NCBI GenBank assembly: GCA_910584475.1
Contig: CAJUBD010000002.1
Location: 168,019-232,018, forward strand
Length of the DNA: 64,000 nt
From: an uncultured Treponema sp.
GTDB taxonomy: Bacteria; Spirochaetota; Spirochaetia; Treponematales; Treponemataceae
Direction of reading: 5' to 3'
Part shown: positions 18,191 through 28,500 of the stretch, one piece after another
Layout: each line of letters opens with the position of its first letter
How positions within the stretch are numbered: the stretch's first letter is position 1
Notes under the pieces: model-generated
What the model was told of the DNA's origin: nothing
What the model saw: only the letters and a program-made list of their open reading frames with translations
The model's database searches: none
Translations under genes and position numbers: made by a program

Positions 18191-18383
18191 ATTTTCACTT
18201 TTTCACAATTTGAACATTTTACAAGCACCTTATTTATTTTATCTTATCTTGGTTGGCATTGCAGATTGCATTTACTTGCTGGCGAGGTGTTACATTTGTA
18301 AATTTGCTCAAGCAGTCGTCACAATACGGCTTTTTTGCTTCTTTCAAAAAATCATAAATAATTTCCTTATTATTTTCACTCAT
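18175..18383 (-). pseudogene. Zinc-ribbon small protein broken by a 5-nt duplication
   Basis: Strong start (GGAGGGGGCG before ATG). First frame: PYCDDCLSKFTNVTPRQQVN, then AICNANQDKIK and a stop. A second frame continues NKVLVKCSNCEKVKITRSV. Joined, they form a small two-CxxC protein (CDDC...CSNC) of a type common near restriction systems. The junction contains GATAAGATAA, a tandem duplication; removing 5 nt restores one frame. The 3' end overlaps the helicase remnant. Confidence 0.6.
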
Positions 18384-18556
18384 CGCCCCCTCCATTTCTC
18401 AAATCCACGCTTTCATTTTCAGGTATTTTCAATACCCAAAAACATCAATCGGGGTTATTTTAGCGCATTTTATGTGTATTGCCAATATCTAATTTAATCG
18501 ATAATGGATACCAACCGTCCATTCTAAAAAGGCAAAATAAAGGCGAAAATAAAAAA

Positions 18557-18873
18557 ATGTCGCCTATCGAATTAAAGAAAACATTATCTCAAAATATGAA
18601 AAAATCCGCAAGCAACGAGGGCTTTCCCAATTTGCATTGGCAGAAAAATCCAGCGTTTCGGAAGCCACCGTGAAAAGCATAGAATTGACGCGACTTTGGC
18701 CAAGCGAAAAAACGCTCGCCCAAATTGCGGAGGCATTGGGCGTCGAAGTGTTTTCATTGTTTCTGCCGAATTCGACGCAACTTTCGCTCGACACAAAAAA
18801 ATCGCGGGAAATAAAAAAACTGATTGCAAAAAACATCCACGACTATGTTGACGAGATTTTCAGCGAACTGTAA
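18557..18873 (+). pseudogene. XRE-family HTH regulator with a poly-A frameshift
   Basis: ATG at 18557 opens MSPIELKKTLSQNMKK, but the A6 tract at 18599-18604 throws the frame. With one more A the protein continues IRKQRGLSQFALAEKSSVSE, then ATVKSIELTRLWPSEKTLAQ and IAEALGVEVFSLF, a normal lambda-Cro-like HTH, ending at 18873 (about 105 aa). The downstream part is free of stops, so this is a recent mutation, a slippage-switchable gene or a sequencing error. Confidence 0.65.
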
Positions 18874-19014
18874 AAAGCCATAAAAAAGTTCGCTAGAGAC
18901 TTCGCCTAAAGGCTCATTGCAAAAACAACTTTTGAGTTGCTGAAAGAATCTTTTCGAGAAACGGCGAAAAACGACAGTGGATAACTATTTTTCGCCTGTC
19001 TTAATTTCCATATT

Positions 19015-19449
19015 TTATTTTTGCTTCGCGGGATTTGGACATGTGATAATCCAAGTGAAGCCAAAATTATCTTTTATAATCGAACCGCAACCGCCATCAT
19101 CGGGAGCGGGATGAGGTTTTAACGGCGAAAGAATCTCTCCGCCTTCCGACAAAATCGAAATTACGCGCGACGCCTCTTCTTGCGAATCCAGATGGATCAT
19201 CAATTTTACGCTCGCATTTTCTTCCTCGCAATCAAACGAATCTCCGGCCGCCACTCGCGTTCCTCCGAGCAAGAATTCTGCGTGCATTACTTTTCCAATT
19301 TGCGCAGGTCTCGCCTCGGAATTGATTTTGGACCAACGCGAAAGAAACAAAATCTCGCCGCCAAACGCGCGAATATATTTCTCAATGGCTTTCTCGCAAT
19401 TTCCTTTGAACGAAAGATACGGAATGATTTCTATTTTTTGATTTTCCAT
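19015..19449 (-). CDS. PhnB-like VOC (glyoxalase-fold) protein
   Basis: 144 aa from the ATG at 19449. Matches PhnB-type vicinal-oxygen-chelate proteins: IPYLSFKGNCEKAIEKYIRA, the FGGEI strand, GKVMHAEFLLGGTRVAAGDS and a final KDNFGFTWIITC. Members bind metals or small molecules; few have a known substrate. No ribosome site; a TATGAT box lies 9 nt upstream. Stands alone. Confidence 0.8.
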   Translation of the reverse strand: MENQKIEIIPYLSFKGNCEKAIEKYIRAFGGEILFLSRWSKINSEARPAQIGKVMHAEFLLGGTRVAAGDSFDCEEENASVKLMIHLDSQEEASRVISILSEGGEILSPLKPHPAPDDGGCGSIIKDNFGFTWIITCPNPAKQK

Positions 19450-19755
19450 AATTTTGAAATCATATATTTTTTCGAATAAAAAGTAAAGCAATGGAAGCTC
19501 ATTTCGCAAAAAACAAAATTGTTTCAAAAATGAAATTTTGTTCCATGTCAACGTAAAAGACACTTTACGCATAATTTATTCGCAATCCATTTCTTGCAAA
19601 AATTCTTAATCAAGCGAAACGCTTTCTTTACTCGCAAAAAACATGATGCGCCAAAAATTGAAAAAAACAGAAAATAAGTATGAATATCGAATTCTCAATT
19701 ACTTTCAGAATGGCGAACAACTCCACCGCCTACGTATACGGACATGACCAAAATC

Positions 19756-20592
19756 TCACAAAACAAATTCTTCCAAAAAGTCCGCCACGCCGTCTTCATC
19801 GTTTGAAAATCTCGTCACGAATTTCGCTTCGTCTTTAATCGTTTGCAAACCGTTTCGCATCGCCACAGAAAGTCCGCATTTCAAAATCATCGTCTCGTCG
19901 TTCATACTGTCTCCAAACGCCATGATGTCGCTCATTTTTATCTCAAGGCGTTCGCCAAGAATTTCCAAAGCCTCCCCCTTGCCGGAATTCGGCGGGAGCA
20001 CTTCCAAAAAGTACGGCTTGCTTGTCACGACTACGGCGCGTTCGCCGAACGCGTCTTGCAGGATGTCGAAGAGTTTTCTTACGATTCGCTCGTTGCCCGG
20101 AATAAGCATTTTTGAAAAGCCTTGCTTTAAAAACGAATCAAAGTCGGAAGGAATTTTCAATTCCATTTTTGTGAGCGCGACATCCTTTCGAGAAAAGTCA
20201 TTTTCCACGCTGGCAAAAATATTTTCAAAATCGTAGACTTGGCAGGGCAAACCCAATCGCGCCGCCTCTTCCTTCGCACGAAGCAAAATTTCGTAGTCGA
20301 GCGTACGCGAAAAAATTTCGCGCTTTTCTTGCAAATCGAAAATCGAACTTCCGTTTGAAAGAATCGCGTATTTTCCGGCTTCGCTTTGTGCCACGCCAAG
20401 CCGCCGCACGAAAGGCTCGATTCCTTTCGGCATTCTTCCCGTGCAAATCACGATGAAAATATTCCGCGCCGCCAATTTTTGAATCACGCTTACGGCGCGG
20501 CTTGAAATCCGCAACTCGCTCGTCAAAAGCGTGTCGTCCATGTCGAGCGCGATTAATTTTGGCTTTAGTTTTTTTGAAGGAATTTTTTGCAA
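19756..20592 (-). CDS. Cof-type HAD-superfamily sugar/nucleotide phosphatase
   Basis: 278 aa. HAD motifs: LIALDMDDTLLT (nucleophile Asp, acid Asp), VICTGRMP (motif II region), Lys in GKGEALEIL (motif III), DIMAFGDSMNDETMI (motif IV), with a large C2B cap between. Cof-like enzymes dephosphorylate assorted sugar phosphates and cofactors. The start is read as TTG at 20592 with GGAG spaced 6 nt away; the ATG in that site is in another frame. It follows the U32 gene by 15 nt and is probably co-transcribed. Confidence 0.85.
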   Translation of the reverse strand: MQKIPSKKLKPKLIALDMDDTLLTSELRISSRAVSVIQKLAARNIFIVICTGRMPKGIEPFVRRLGVAQSEAGKYAILSNGSSIFDLQEKREIFSRTLDYEILLRAKEEAARLGLPCQVYDFENIFASVENDFSRKDVALTKMELKIPSDFDSFLKQGFSKMLIPGNERIVRKLFDILQDAFGERAVVVTSKPYFLEVLPPNSGKGEALEILGERLEIKMSDIMAFGDSMNDETMILKCGLSVAMRNGLQTIKDEAKFVTRFSNDEDGVADFLEEFVL

Positions 20593-20607
20593 AGCATTCT
20601 CCGATTT

Positions 20608-22083
20608 TTAAAATTGCTTTTTCGATGTGCGTCCGAAATCCCGGATTGCGTTCGGAACGAAATCTTCATCCTTTGCACGGACAATCGTAGATTGCGGCAA
20701 ATCGTATTTCGTGTACAAGAGCGTTTCGTGTCCGTTGCAAGTCCATAGCGTTTCAAGTCCGCTTTGGAAATCTGCCAAAAGCCACGAATCTTTTTCGGGA
20801 ACGAGCGCGGCAAAATCCGGCGCGACGAATTCGATTTTTGATTCGCGGCGAATCAAATTGAGCGGCTCGATTTTGTACAAAGACCAACCCGCGCGTCTTT
20901 CGATTGCGCCCATCGCTTTTTCGGGATGAAGCGCGAAATCTTTTTCTCGCGCCTTTTTCGCCTCGGGGTGGAGCGCGTCAAGTTCGGACTTCCTTTGCAA
21001 AATCGCGGCTTTGCCTTTTTCGAAAATTTCTTCCGCCTCTTCTTCGCTCAATTTTTTTTGGATTGTCGCCGCCAAATCATACGCGCTGTCGCTCGCACCG
21101 CTTGCGGTTTTGTCTGCTTCGGAAGAATCGTAATAAAATCCTGTAGTGCTTTCGCGGTGGCTCACATTTTCAAGTTCGGCGATGAATGGAGCGGCTTCTT
21201 CATCGCTTATTTTTCCTTCGAGCGCGTCGATGGCTTTGCGGTAGGCACGTGTTACGAGCGCGGTGTAGTAGACGCTTTTCATCCGTCCTTCGATTTTCAG
21301 TGCGTCGATTCCGGCACGCTTCATGTCGGCTAAGTGTTCAATCATTTGCAAGTCTTTGCTCGACAAAATCGCGGTAAAGTCTTCGCCTTCAAAAACTGGA
21401 AAAAATTCTCCCTTGCGATTTTCTTCTTCCAAAAAAAGTTCGCCGGATTGCGCGAGAATTTTCGCCCCCTCCTTTGATTTCAAATCAAAATTCCAGCGGC
21501 AAGTGTGCGAGCAAAATCCGCGTTGTGCGCTTCGGTTCGTGAGGTACGCGCTCAAAAGGCAGCGACCAGAATATGCGATGCACATCGCGCCGTGCACGAA
21601 CGCTTCAAGTTCCATTTCGGGAAGTGCGTCTTTTATTTGTCGGATTTCATCGAGAGATGTTTCGCGCCCGAGAACGATTCGTTTGAAGCCAAGCGACTTG
21701 TACATTTTCACGGCTTCGCGATTTATGCAGCTCGCCTGCGTGCTCAGATGCAATGCCGCTTCGGGAAAATGCTTTTGCAAAATCGGCACGATTCCCAAAT
21801 CTTGCACGATAAAAGAATCAATTGGATAATTTTTAAAATATTCAATGTTTTGCAAAAACAAATCTATGTCGCGATTGTGAAACAAAATGTTGAGCGCGCA
21901 ATAAAGTTTCTTTTGCGGGAACTGCCTTTTCAATTCAGCGACGCGATTGAATTCTTCGCCATAAAAATTGTCAGCCTTTACGCGAAGCGAAAATTTTTTC
22001 AATCCAATGTACGCGGCATCTGCGCCGTAAGCATAAGCGTAATACAATTTTTGAACGTTGCCCGCAGGCGAAAGCAATTCCAT
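20608..22083 (-). CDS. U32-family peptidase/RNA hydroxylation protein
   Basis: 491 aa. ELLSPAGNVQKLYYAYAYGA then DAAYIGLKKFSLRVKADNF is the conserved U32 start. The cysteine cluster MCIAYSGRCLLS..GFCSHTCRW is expected to hold an iron-sulfur site, and KIEGRMKSVYY is a further U32 signature. Relatives (RlhA, TrhP, UbiU) hydroxylate RNA or quinone rings from prephenate-derived pathways, though the family was named for collagenase. The start has GAGGAAAAA. Heads a likely unit with the HAD gene. Confidence 0.85.
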   Translation of the reverse strand: MELLSPAGNVQKLYYAYAYGADAAYIGLKKFSLRVKADNFYGEEFNRVAELKRQFPQKKLYCALNILFHNRDIDLFLQNIEYFKNYPIDSFIVQDLGIVPILQKHFPEAALHLSTQASCINREAVKMYKSLGFKRIVLGRETSLDEIRQIKDALPEMELEAFVHGAMCIAYSGRCLLSAYLTNRSAQRGFCSHTCRWNFDLKSKEGAKILAQSGELFLEEENRKGEFFPVFEGEDFTAILSSKDLQMIEHLADMKRAGIDALKIEGRMKSVYYTALVTRAYRKAIDALEGKISDEEAAPFIAELENVSHRESTTGFYYDSSEADKTASGASDSAYDLAATIQKKLSEEEAEEIFEKGKAAILQRKSELDALHPEAKKAREKDFALHPEKAMGAIERRAGWSLYKIEPLNLIRRESKIEFVAPDFAALVPEKDSWLLADFQSGLETLWTCNGHETLLYTKYDLPQSTIVRAKDEDFVPNAIRDFGRTSKKQF

Positions 22084-22095
22084 TTTTTCCTCGAA

Positions 22096-23097
22096 TCAAG
22101 ATTCGCCTTTTATGCCCTCTTCCAAAATCGGAGCGCGATTTAAAGTCAACTCGTCGGGAACTTCGGCTTCCATGCGAATGAGTTGTCCAACCCTTTCCAC
22201 AGCCAAATGTGATTCCGCAAAAAATTCGTCTGCCATCTGGAACATAAAAATCATATCGTTCCAAACGTCAAGTTCGCAGATGCCGCCAGCATCAGAAATG
22301 GTTTTCTGGAATTCTTTTGCGTCTTCCAAAAGAATTTCGCGCGAGCCAATTTGAATGAAAACCGGCGGAAAATTTTTCAAAGATTCCGCTGGAATGAACA
22401 TTGGCGAAACAAGCGGACTTTCAAGATTTTCGCCGTTCGTATAAATTTCCGAACTTCGTCTCAAGCAGTCGCCCGTGAGAATTTCATCGTGCGATTTTTT
22501 GTTCTTTATGATTTGAGAATCCGCGCTGAGGTTGAGCCACGGCGAAAACAAAATCACTTGCTTGATGCAATTTCTGTAGCGTTCGCGCAACGACAAAATC
22601 AAAGCCATCGCTTGGCTTGCGCCCGAGCCATCGGCGGCGATTATTATTTCGGGCAATGCTCGATACTCTCCTTCGGAATTCAGCGAGCACGCGATTTGCT
22701 CTTCCGTAAAAACCGCGCGAAAAACATTTTGCAAGTCTTCCAGCGCGGCGGGATGTATGTTTTCTGGAGCCAAGCGAAATTCCGGAACGACAATTCGGCA
22801 CGAAGTGGCCGCGGCGAGCGAAGCGCAAAACGGACGCCACGCTTTTTTCGATCCGCCGACAAAACATCCGCCATGAACGTAAATCATAATTTTGTTCAGC
22901 GAATAAACTTCTGGCACGAGCGTGTCGCATGGAATCTCGGCAAATTTTTGTTCGTTGCATTCCACATGGTTCGGCAAAATCGCGCATGAGAATTTTTCGT
23001 CGATTGTGCGTCGGAACGCTTCCACTTCCTGCTTCGTGGAAAAAGCGAGCGAGCGCAATTTTTTTATCGCTGATTTTTTGTCATCGTTTTTGTTCAT
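22096..23097 (-). CDS. Alpha/beta-hydrolase (HSL-like esterase)
   Basis: 333 aa from the ATG at 23097; the longer frame to 23118 would overlap the -10 region. The oxyanion motif appears as YVHGGCFVGGSKKAW and the nucleophile elbow as ADGSGASQA. HIAAL/LAPENIHPAALED is typical of hormone-sensitive-lipase-type esterases. Substrate unknown. The gene is divergent from metA, with only 48 bp between start codons. Confidence 0.75.
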   Translation of the reverse strand: MNKNDDKKSAIKKLRSLAFSTKQEVEAFRRTIDEKFSCAILPNHVECNEQKFAEIPCDTLVPEVYSLNKIMIYVHGGCFVGGSKKAWRPFCASLAAATSCRIVVPEFRLAPENIHPAALEDLQNVFRAVFTEEQIACSLNSEGEYRALPEIIIAADGSGASQAMALILSLRERYRNCIKQVILFSPWLNLSADSQIIKNKKSHDEILTGDCLRRSSEIYTNGENLESPLVSPMFIPAESLKNFPPVFIQIGSREILLEDAKEFQKTISDAGGICELDVWNDMIFMFQMADEFFAESHLAVERVGQLIRMEAEVPDELTLNRAPILEEGIKGES

Positions 23098-23133
23098 TCT
23101 GAAACAAGTGTAGCACAAATTTGATTTTTATGC

Positions 23134-23139
23134 TACTAT
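23134..23139 (+). promoter_or_regulatory. -10 box of leaderless metA promoter
   Basis: TACTAT followed by 6 nt (GTCTTT) and then ATG. There is no ribosome site. The shared 48-bp region also holds TACACT on the minus strand, 8 nt before the hydrolase start. Confidence 0.55.
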
Positions 23140-23145
23140 GTCTTT

Positions 23146-24060
23146 ATGCCGATAAAAATCCAAAGCGATTTGCCCGCAAGAAAAATTCTTGAAGGCGAAA
23201 ATATTTTCGTGATGACCGAAGAACGCGCCGTGGCGCAAGACATTCGTCCGCTGAAAATTGCGATTGTGAATTTGATGCCAATCAAAAGCACGACCGAAAC
23301 TCAGCTTTTGCGCCATCTTTCCAACACTCCGATTCAAGTGGACATTTCGTTGATTCGAATGGAAAGCCACAATTCCATCCACACTTTGGAGGATTATCTC
23401 GAACGATTTTATATTCCATCAAGCGAATTGCTTTCGCGAAAATATGACGGCTTGATCATAACTGGCGCACCCGTCGAGCAAATTCAGTTTGAGCAAGTGG
23501 ACTATTGGAACGAACTTTGTGCGATTATGGATTGGGCAAAGAAAAATGTTTTTTCCACGCTTTACATTTGCTGGGGGGCGCAAGCGGGATTGTACCATCA
23601 TTTTGGAATTCCAAAATACGATTTACCGACAAAAATGTTCGGCATTTTTAAGAACACGCGTTCTGCGCAAAATTCCGATCCTTTGCTTCGAGGGTTCGAC
23701 GATGAATTTTTGATTCCGCAATCTCGCCACACGACGATTCATTATGATGACATCATATCGCATCCTGAACTTGCGATTTTGGCGGAAAGCGCGGAAACTG
23801 GTCCTGCGATAATCAAGACGCGCGACAACAGCGCGATTTTTATGACAGGGCATTTGGAATACGACACGAATACTTTGAGCGATGAATATTGGCGCGACAA
23901 AAACAAAAACCTGCCGATTGAAATTCCAAAAAATTATTTTCCCGACGACAATCCGAAAAACGCGCCGGTTTCCACTTGGCGCAGCACGGCTTCGCTTTTC
24001 TACAGAAATTGGCTGAACTATTATGTCTACCAGGAAACGCCGTATAATTTCGTAAATTGA
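23146..24060 (+). CDS. metA: Homoserine O-acetyltransferase of the MetA type
   Basis: 304 aa. Catalytic Cys in LYICWGAQAGLYHHFGI, His and Glu in MTGHLEYD, and a substrate loop DGLIITGAPVEQIQF. The Glu after Pro-Val is the residue that in studied MetA enzymes directs use of acetyl-CoA; succinyl enzymes carry Gly there. So I call an acetyltransferase (first step of methionine synthesis from homoserine), with the acyl choice inferred. A GH25 gene follows 5 nt downstream, unusual company for metA. Confidence 0.9.
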   Translation: MPIKIQSDLPARKILEGENIFVMTEERAVAQDIRPLKIAIVNLMPIKSTTETQLLRHLSNTPIQVDISLIRMESHNSIHTLEDYLERFYIPSSELLSRKYDGLIITGAPVEQIQFEQVDYWNELCAIMDWAKKNVFSTLYICWGAQAGLYHHFGIPKYDLPTKMFGIFKNTRSAQNSDPLLRGFDDEFLIPQSRHTTIHYDDIISHPELAILAESAETGPAIIKTRDNSAIFMTGHLEYDTNTLSDEYWRDKNKNLPIEIPKNYFPDDNPKNAPVSTWRSTASLFYRNWLNYYVYQETPYNFVN

Positions 24061-24065
24061 TTTCG

Positions 24066-24896
24066 ATGAAACAAATTCTTTTCAAAACCATTTTCCTCAT
24101 TTCAATTTTCATTCCGCTGAATTCTTGCGCTTCAAGCAAATTCGAATTCATTGATTCAGGCGGGGGCGAGCACGAAACGCGCCTTTATGAAAATGTCGCG
24201 CGGCATGATTTTTGTGAAGATGATTTTGTTGCGTGTGGAAGCCGGATGAGTTATATTGGGGAGGGGTACACATCGCGGCAAGGAATTGACATTTCCCATC
24301 ACGACGGAGAAATCGATTGGCGAAAAGTAAAATCGTGGGGCGCGGATTTTGTGATTTTGCGCGTGGGCTATAGGGGCTACCATTCTGGAAAAATAAGAAT
24401 CGACAAGCGTTTTCACGAGAACATAAAGGGCGCACTTGCGGCTGGGCTTGAAGTGGGCGTGTACTTTTTCGCGCAGGCGATCACCGAAGAAGAGGCCATG
24501 GAAGAAGCGCGGTTTGTCTTGCAGGAAATCAAAGACTACGAAATTGCGCTGCCATTGGTTTACGACCCGGAAAGCATCTTGTGGGATGACGCGCGAACAG
24601 ACGGCGTTTCCAAAAAGCAGTTTACAAAAAATGCGCGCGTTTTTTGCGAGACGGTTCGCGCCGCCGGATACAAGCCGATGATTTACATGAATATGATTTG
24701 GCAGGTGTTTAAATTGGATTTAAATGAATTAAGCGAGTTTGACTTTTGGTACGCCGGCTATGAAAAATTTCCGCAGACACCATACAGGTTTTCGTTTTGG
24801 CAATATTCATGCATGGGAATTGTCGATGGAATAAATGTGCCTTCCAAAAAAAATTGTCTTGTGGACATGAATATCTGGCTTGTCGAAGATGAATGA
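24066..24896 (+). CDS. GH25 lysozyme-like lipoprotein
   Basis: 277 aa. Lipoprotein signal (KTIFLISIFIPLNSC, lipobox LNSC) predicts an acylated N-terminal Cys outside the cytoplasmic membrane. The GH25 barrel starts at QGIDISHHDGEIDWRKVK; the acidic pair sits in LVYDPES; FWQYSCMGIVDGI closes the domain. GH25 enzymes cut the muramic acid-glucosamine bond of peptidoglycan. Likely co-transcribed with metA. Confidence 0.88.
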   Translation: MKQILFKTIFLISIFIPLNSCASSKFEFIDSGGGEHETRLYENVARHDFCEDDFVACGSRMSYIGEGYTSRQGIDISHHDGEIDWRKVKSWGADFVILRVGYRGYHSGKIRIDKRFHENIKGALAAGLEVGVYFFAQAITEEEAMEEARFVLQEIKDYEIALPLVYDPESILWDDARTDGVSKKQFTKNARVFCETVRAAGYKPMIYMNMIWQVFKLDLNELSEFDFWYAGYEKFPQTPYRFSFWQYSCMGIVDGINVPSKKNCLVDMNIWLVEDE

Positions 24897-24934
24897 GTTT
24901 CTTAATTGCATTTTCAGTTTCCGAAAAGGCGCAC

Positions 24935-25231
24935 CTAAATTTTTTCCAAATCCTTTGCTTTCGCGCAAAAGACTTTTATTCCTTCGTCAGGAAATTTTTC
25001 TTTTATCGCTTTTATGATTGCCTTTACTTTTTCCGCTTCGGATTTTTTCACATAAGAAAACAAGACAAAATTCGTTTCTGGCCAACTGCTCGTTCCAAGC
25101 TTGTAACTTCCTTTGCCGCGTCCTTCGGCGAGCGGAATCACAGTGTACAAAATGTTTGGAATGTATTCTTCGAGCGCGTCGATGATTTCTCCATGCACGG
25201 ACTGGTTTGCGATGATTTCTATTCTTAACAT
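24935..25231 (-). CDS. P-II-like small protein linked to the RND pump
   Basis: 98 aa from the ATG at 25231 with AGGAG in front. The fold pattern is ferredoxin-like as in PII/CutA: MLRIEIIANQSVHGEIIDAL, then GRGKGSYKLGTSSWPETNFV, then EAEKVKAIIKAIKEKFP. Such PII-like proteins often sit beside transporters. It lies 270 bp after the RND pump gene in the same direction, and the hairpin cluster at 25247-25340 stands between them. Ligand unknown. Confidence 0.6.
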   Translation of the reverse strand: MLRIEIIANQSVHGEIIDALEEYIPNILYTVIPLAEGRGKGSYKLGTSSWPETNFVLFSYVKKSEAEKVKAIIKAIKEKFPDEGIKVFCAKAKDLEKI

Positions 25232-25246
25232 TTTTTCTCCTAATAA

Positions 25247-25340
25247 TGCAAGTTCAATCAGGAAACTGCAATTTCGTGATTGAACTCGCATTGTGCGCAT
25301 GGCGCACATTATATAATAAGTTCGCTCCGCGAACTTCAGG
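25247..25340 (-). repeat. Hairpin cluster between the pump and PII-like genes
   Basis: AGTTCAATCA..TGATTGAACT (10 bp), GTGCGC atg GCGCAC and AAGTTCGC tcc GCGAACTT follow one another. The first loop, read on the minus strand, contains CGAAATTGC, close to the A-type loop TGAAATTGC of the modular element at 35688. The middle hairpins could also serve as a transcription attenuator. The remaining bases to 25501 show no gene. Confidence 0.5.
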
Positions 25341-25501
25341 CAAGAGCGGCCGCACAAGGCTTGCGAGCAATGCGAACGAAGCCGAAAACTTTGCGGGCGT
25401 TTTCGCCATTCCTTCCCGCTTCTTCGCTAATGTTTTTCTCCAGTTATATCAAACTCAACATTCAGTATAACGGCAAGCAGTTCTCAAAAATCATTTGTCG
25501 T

Positions 25502-28500
25502 CTATTTCTTTTTGCTCTTTTCTTCGGTGAGCAAAATTTCCAAGTGGCTTTTTTCGCGTTTCTTTTCTTTCATCACAAGCGAATACAAAACCGGAATGAA
25601 AAACAGCGTTATGAACGTGGAACTAGTGAGTCCGCCCACAACGGCAACGCCAATCGGCTGAACCATTCCCGCGCTGCCGCTCGTCGCGAAGCACATCGGA
25701 AGCATTCCCAAAATCGTAGTGAGCGTCGTCATCAAGACAGGGCGAAGTCGGCTTACTCCCGCTTCAAGGCAAGCGTCGTACATTGTCTTGCCGCGGTCAA
25801 TCAAAAGGTTGGTGTAGTCCACAAGAATGATTCCATTGTTGACGACGATTCCCACGAGCATAATCAAGCCCACCGCGCTCATCATTGAAATCGCCTGCCC
25901 CGAAATTTTGTAGATGAAAACAACGCCGACAATTAAAAATGGAATCGTGCACAAATTGATGAACGGCGCTTTGAAGCTTTCGTAAGTTCCAGCCATCACT
26001 CCGAACACGAGCAAAATCGCCATCAGCGCGATTCCGGCGTAAGCCGCGCCTTGTTCCTGCATGTCTTGCCAAGAGCCTTCATAGGAAATCGAAACATTGT
26101 CGGGCACGATGAAAGACGCGGCGATTCCTTCTTTGATTTTGTTTTCCACTTCGTAGGCGTTCACGTTTTCTACAATCATGTCGGCAGTAATCGTGACTCG
26201 TCGTGTCTGGTTTTCGCGCCGAATCGTCACGGGACCTAAGCCTTTTACGACTTTCGCGAAATTCGCCACGCTCACTTTCCCGTTGCTTCCGTTCACATAA
26301 ATCTGTTCCAAGTCTTCCACCGATTTCCTGTCATCGGGACGGTAGGCGATTGTAAGGTCGTATTCTTTTCCGGCGTCGCGGTAAGTCGTAGCGTTCACGC
26401 CGTTTATCGCGTAATAAATTTCTCGGGCGACCGTCGTAACGTCCACTCCGAATGAATACGCGCGCTCACGGTCGATTTCGATTTCCACTTGTGGAACTCC
26501 TTCTTCCGTGTCGATTGTCACTTCGCCCAATTCGCTGATTCCTTCCATTACTTCGCGGATTTGGGAAGAAACGCGCAACGCCGCATCGAGGTCGTCGCTT
26601 CTTACTTTTATTTTGATGTCGCTTCCTGTCATTTGACGACTGCCGCCTTGATCGAAATTGAATCGCGCTCCGGCAAAATCCGAAAAATGTGCGCGCAGTT
26701 TCTGTTGGATGTCTTGCGCCGAATCAATCTGCTCTTCGCTTTTTGGAAGCTGAATTTGAATTGAGCCTTTGTATGCGGTGGCGTTCCTGTTTCCGGTTCC
26801 GACACTCACGATCAAATTCTTGTAGCCCTTGACTTCATCGTTTACGATTTGCTCGAGCTGCTTCATGACTTCGGTCGTTTCCTCGAGCGTTGTTCCGATG
26901 GGAAGTGTAACATTCAATCCAACGCTGTCTTCTTCTCCGTTCGGCATCATGTTGATTGTCATAGTGGGAATGAGCGCGAACGCCGTAATCAAAACCGCGA
27001 CGCAAATTGTTATTGTTATAGCGCGATTCTTGAGCGCGGCGGCGAGAACGTTCCTGTAAATTCCTGTGAGCGCGTTCATAGGAATGTCTAGAATCGCGTA
27101 GAACCTTTTCAAGAATTTGTTTTTTACGGGCTTCTCTTTTCGGTTTGTGAGCGGAAGAAATTTTCCAGCCAAAACCGGCACGAGAAAGACCGCCACAAAA
27201 AGCGAAGACACGAGCGCGATTACGACGGTGAAAATAATTCATTTGAACATCTGTCCCATAAATCCGAGTTCGCGCATGTAAAACAAAAACGGAATGAAAA
27301 CGCAAATTGTCGTAAGGTTTCCGCTTATGACGGACATAACCATTTCGCCCGCGCCGAGTTCCGCAGCCACCATCGCCTTCGCGCCTCGCGTTCTGTAGAC
27401 GAAAATATTTTCAATCATTACAATCGAAGCATCCACAATCATTCCGACTCCCAAAATCAATCCTGTGAGCGTCATCATGTTGAGCGTGAGTCCCGCAAAA
27501 TTCATGCAAAGCATAGTTATGATGATTGAAAGCGGAATGCTGATTGCAATGATGATTGTCGATTTAAAATTTTTCAGGAACAGGAACAAAATCAAAACCG
27601 CGAGAACCAACCCTTGTCCCGCGCTTTCCAAAAGTGTGTTGATTGTCTCGCGAATCGAATCCGTGGTGTCGCGGATAATCTCAAGGCTCATGTCGCCCGG
27701 AATAATTTCGCGGATTTCGTCGAGCTTTTCATAGACTGCGTTTGCGACGGTCACGCTGTTCTTGCCTGACTGCTTCGTAACGCTGATGTAGACGCCTTCC
27801 TGTCCGTTGATGTAGACTTCGTTGGTTTTGTCCGCGTAGCCCATATATGCCGTGCCAATGTCAGAAAGGCGGACTGCGTATCCGTTTTTCACCGCGATTA
27901 CCGTGTCGTTCACTTCTTCGATGCTCGAAAATTCGCCGGTTGTGCGAATGGAATAGTCTTGCGAACCTTCCGTGATTTTTCCGGCTCCCAGTTCGAGGTT
28001 TTGGCTAGACATTGCCTGGGAAACTTGCATCATAGTAAGCCCGTATGCGGCAAGGCGATTTTGTGAAATGTCGACGCGGACGATTTTGTCGCGGCCGCCC
28101 GAAACGCTCGCTTCCGCCACGCCTTCGGTCTGCGCGATCAGATCGCAAATCGTGTCGTCGGCGATTTCGCGGAGTTCGTTTCGCGGTCTGCTTCCTCTAA
28201 CGGCGATTCGCATGATCGGCATTGAGTCGCTGTCCATTTTGAAAATCGTGGGCGAGTCCGCGTCGTCGGGAAGCCGGCGAGTGACGCGGTCGAGCTTGTC
28301 GCGCACATCGTTAGTGGCGATATCCAAATCTGTGCCATAGTTAAATTCAAGCCAAATAGAAGAGCGGCCTTCCGAAGAAGAGCTTGTAAGATTTTTCAAG
28401 CCGCTCACACTGATGAGTTGGCCCTCCAATAATTTCGTGACAGATTTTTCCACCGATTCAGGACCGGCGTTTTCGTAAATTGTGTTTACGCTGAGATAAG

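Noticed and set aside
27239..27241. Selenocysteine or Trp recoding of TGA in the pump
   Set aside because: No SECIS-like stem directly follows, the position is not a Cys/Sec site in RND pumps, and other genes here use TGA as a normal stop.
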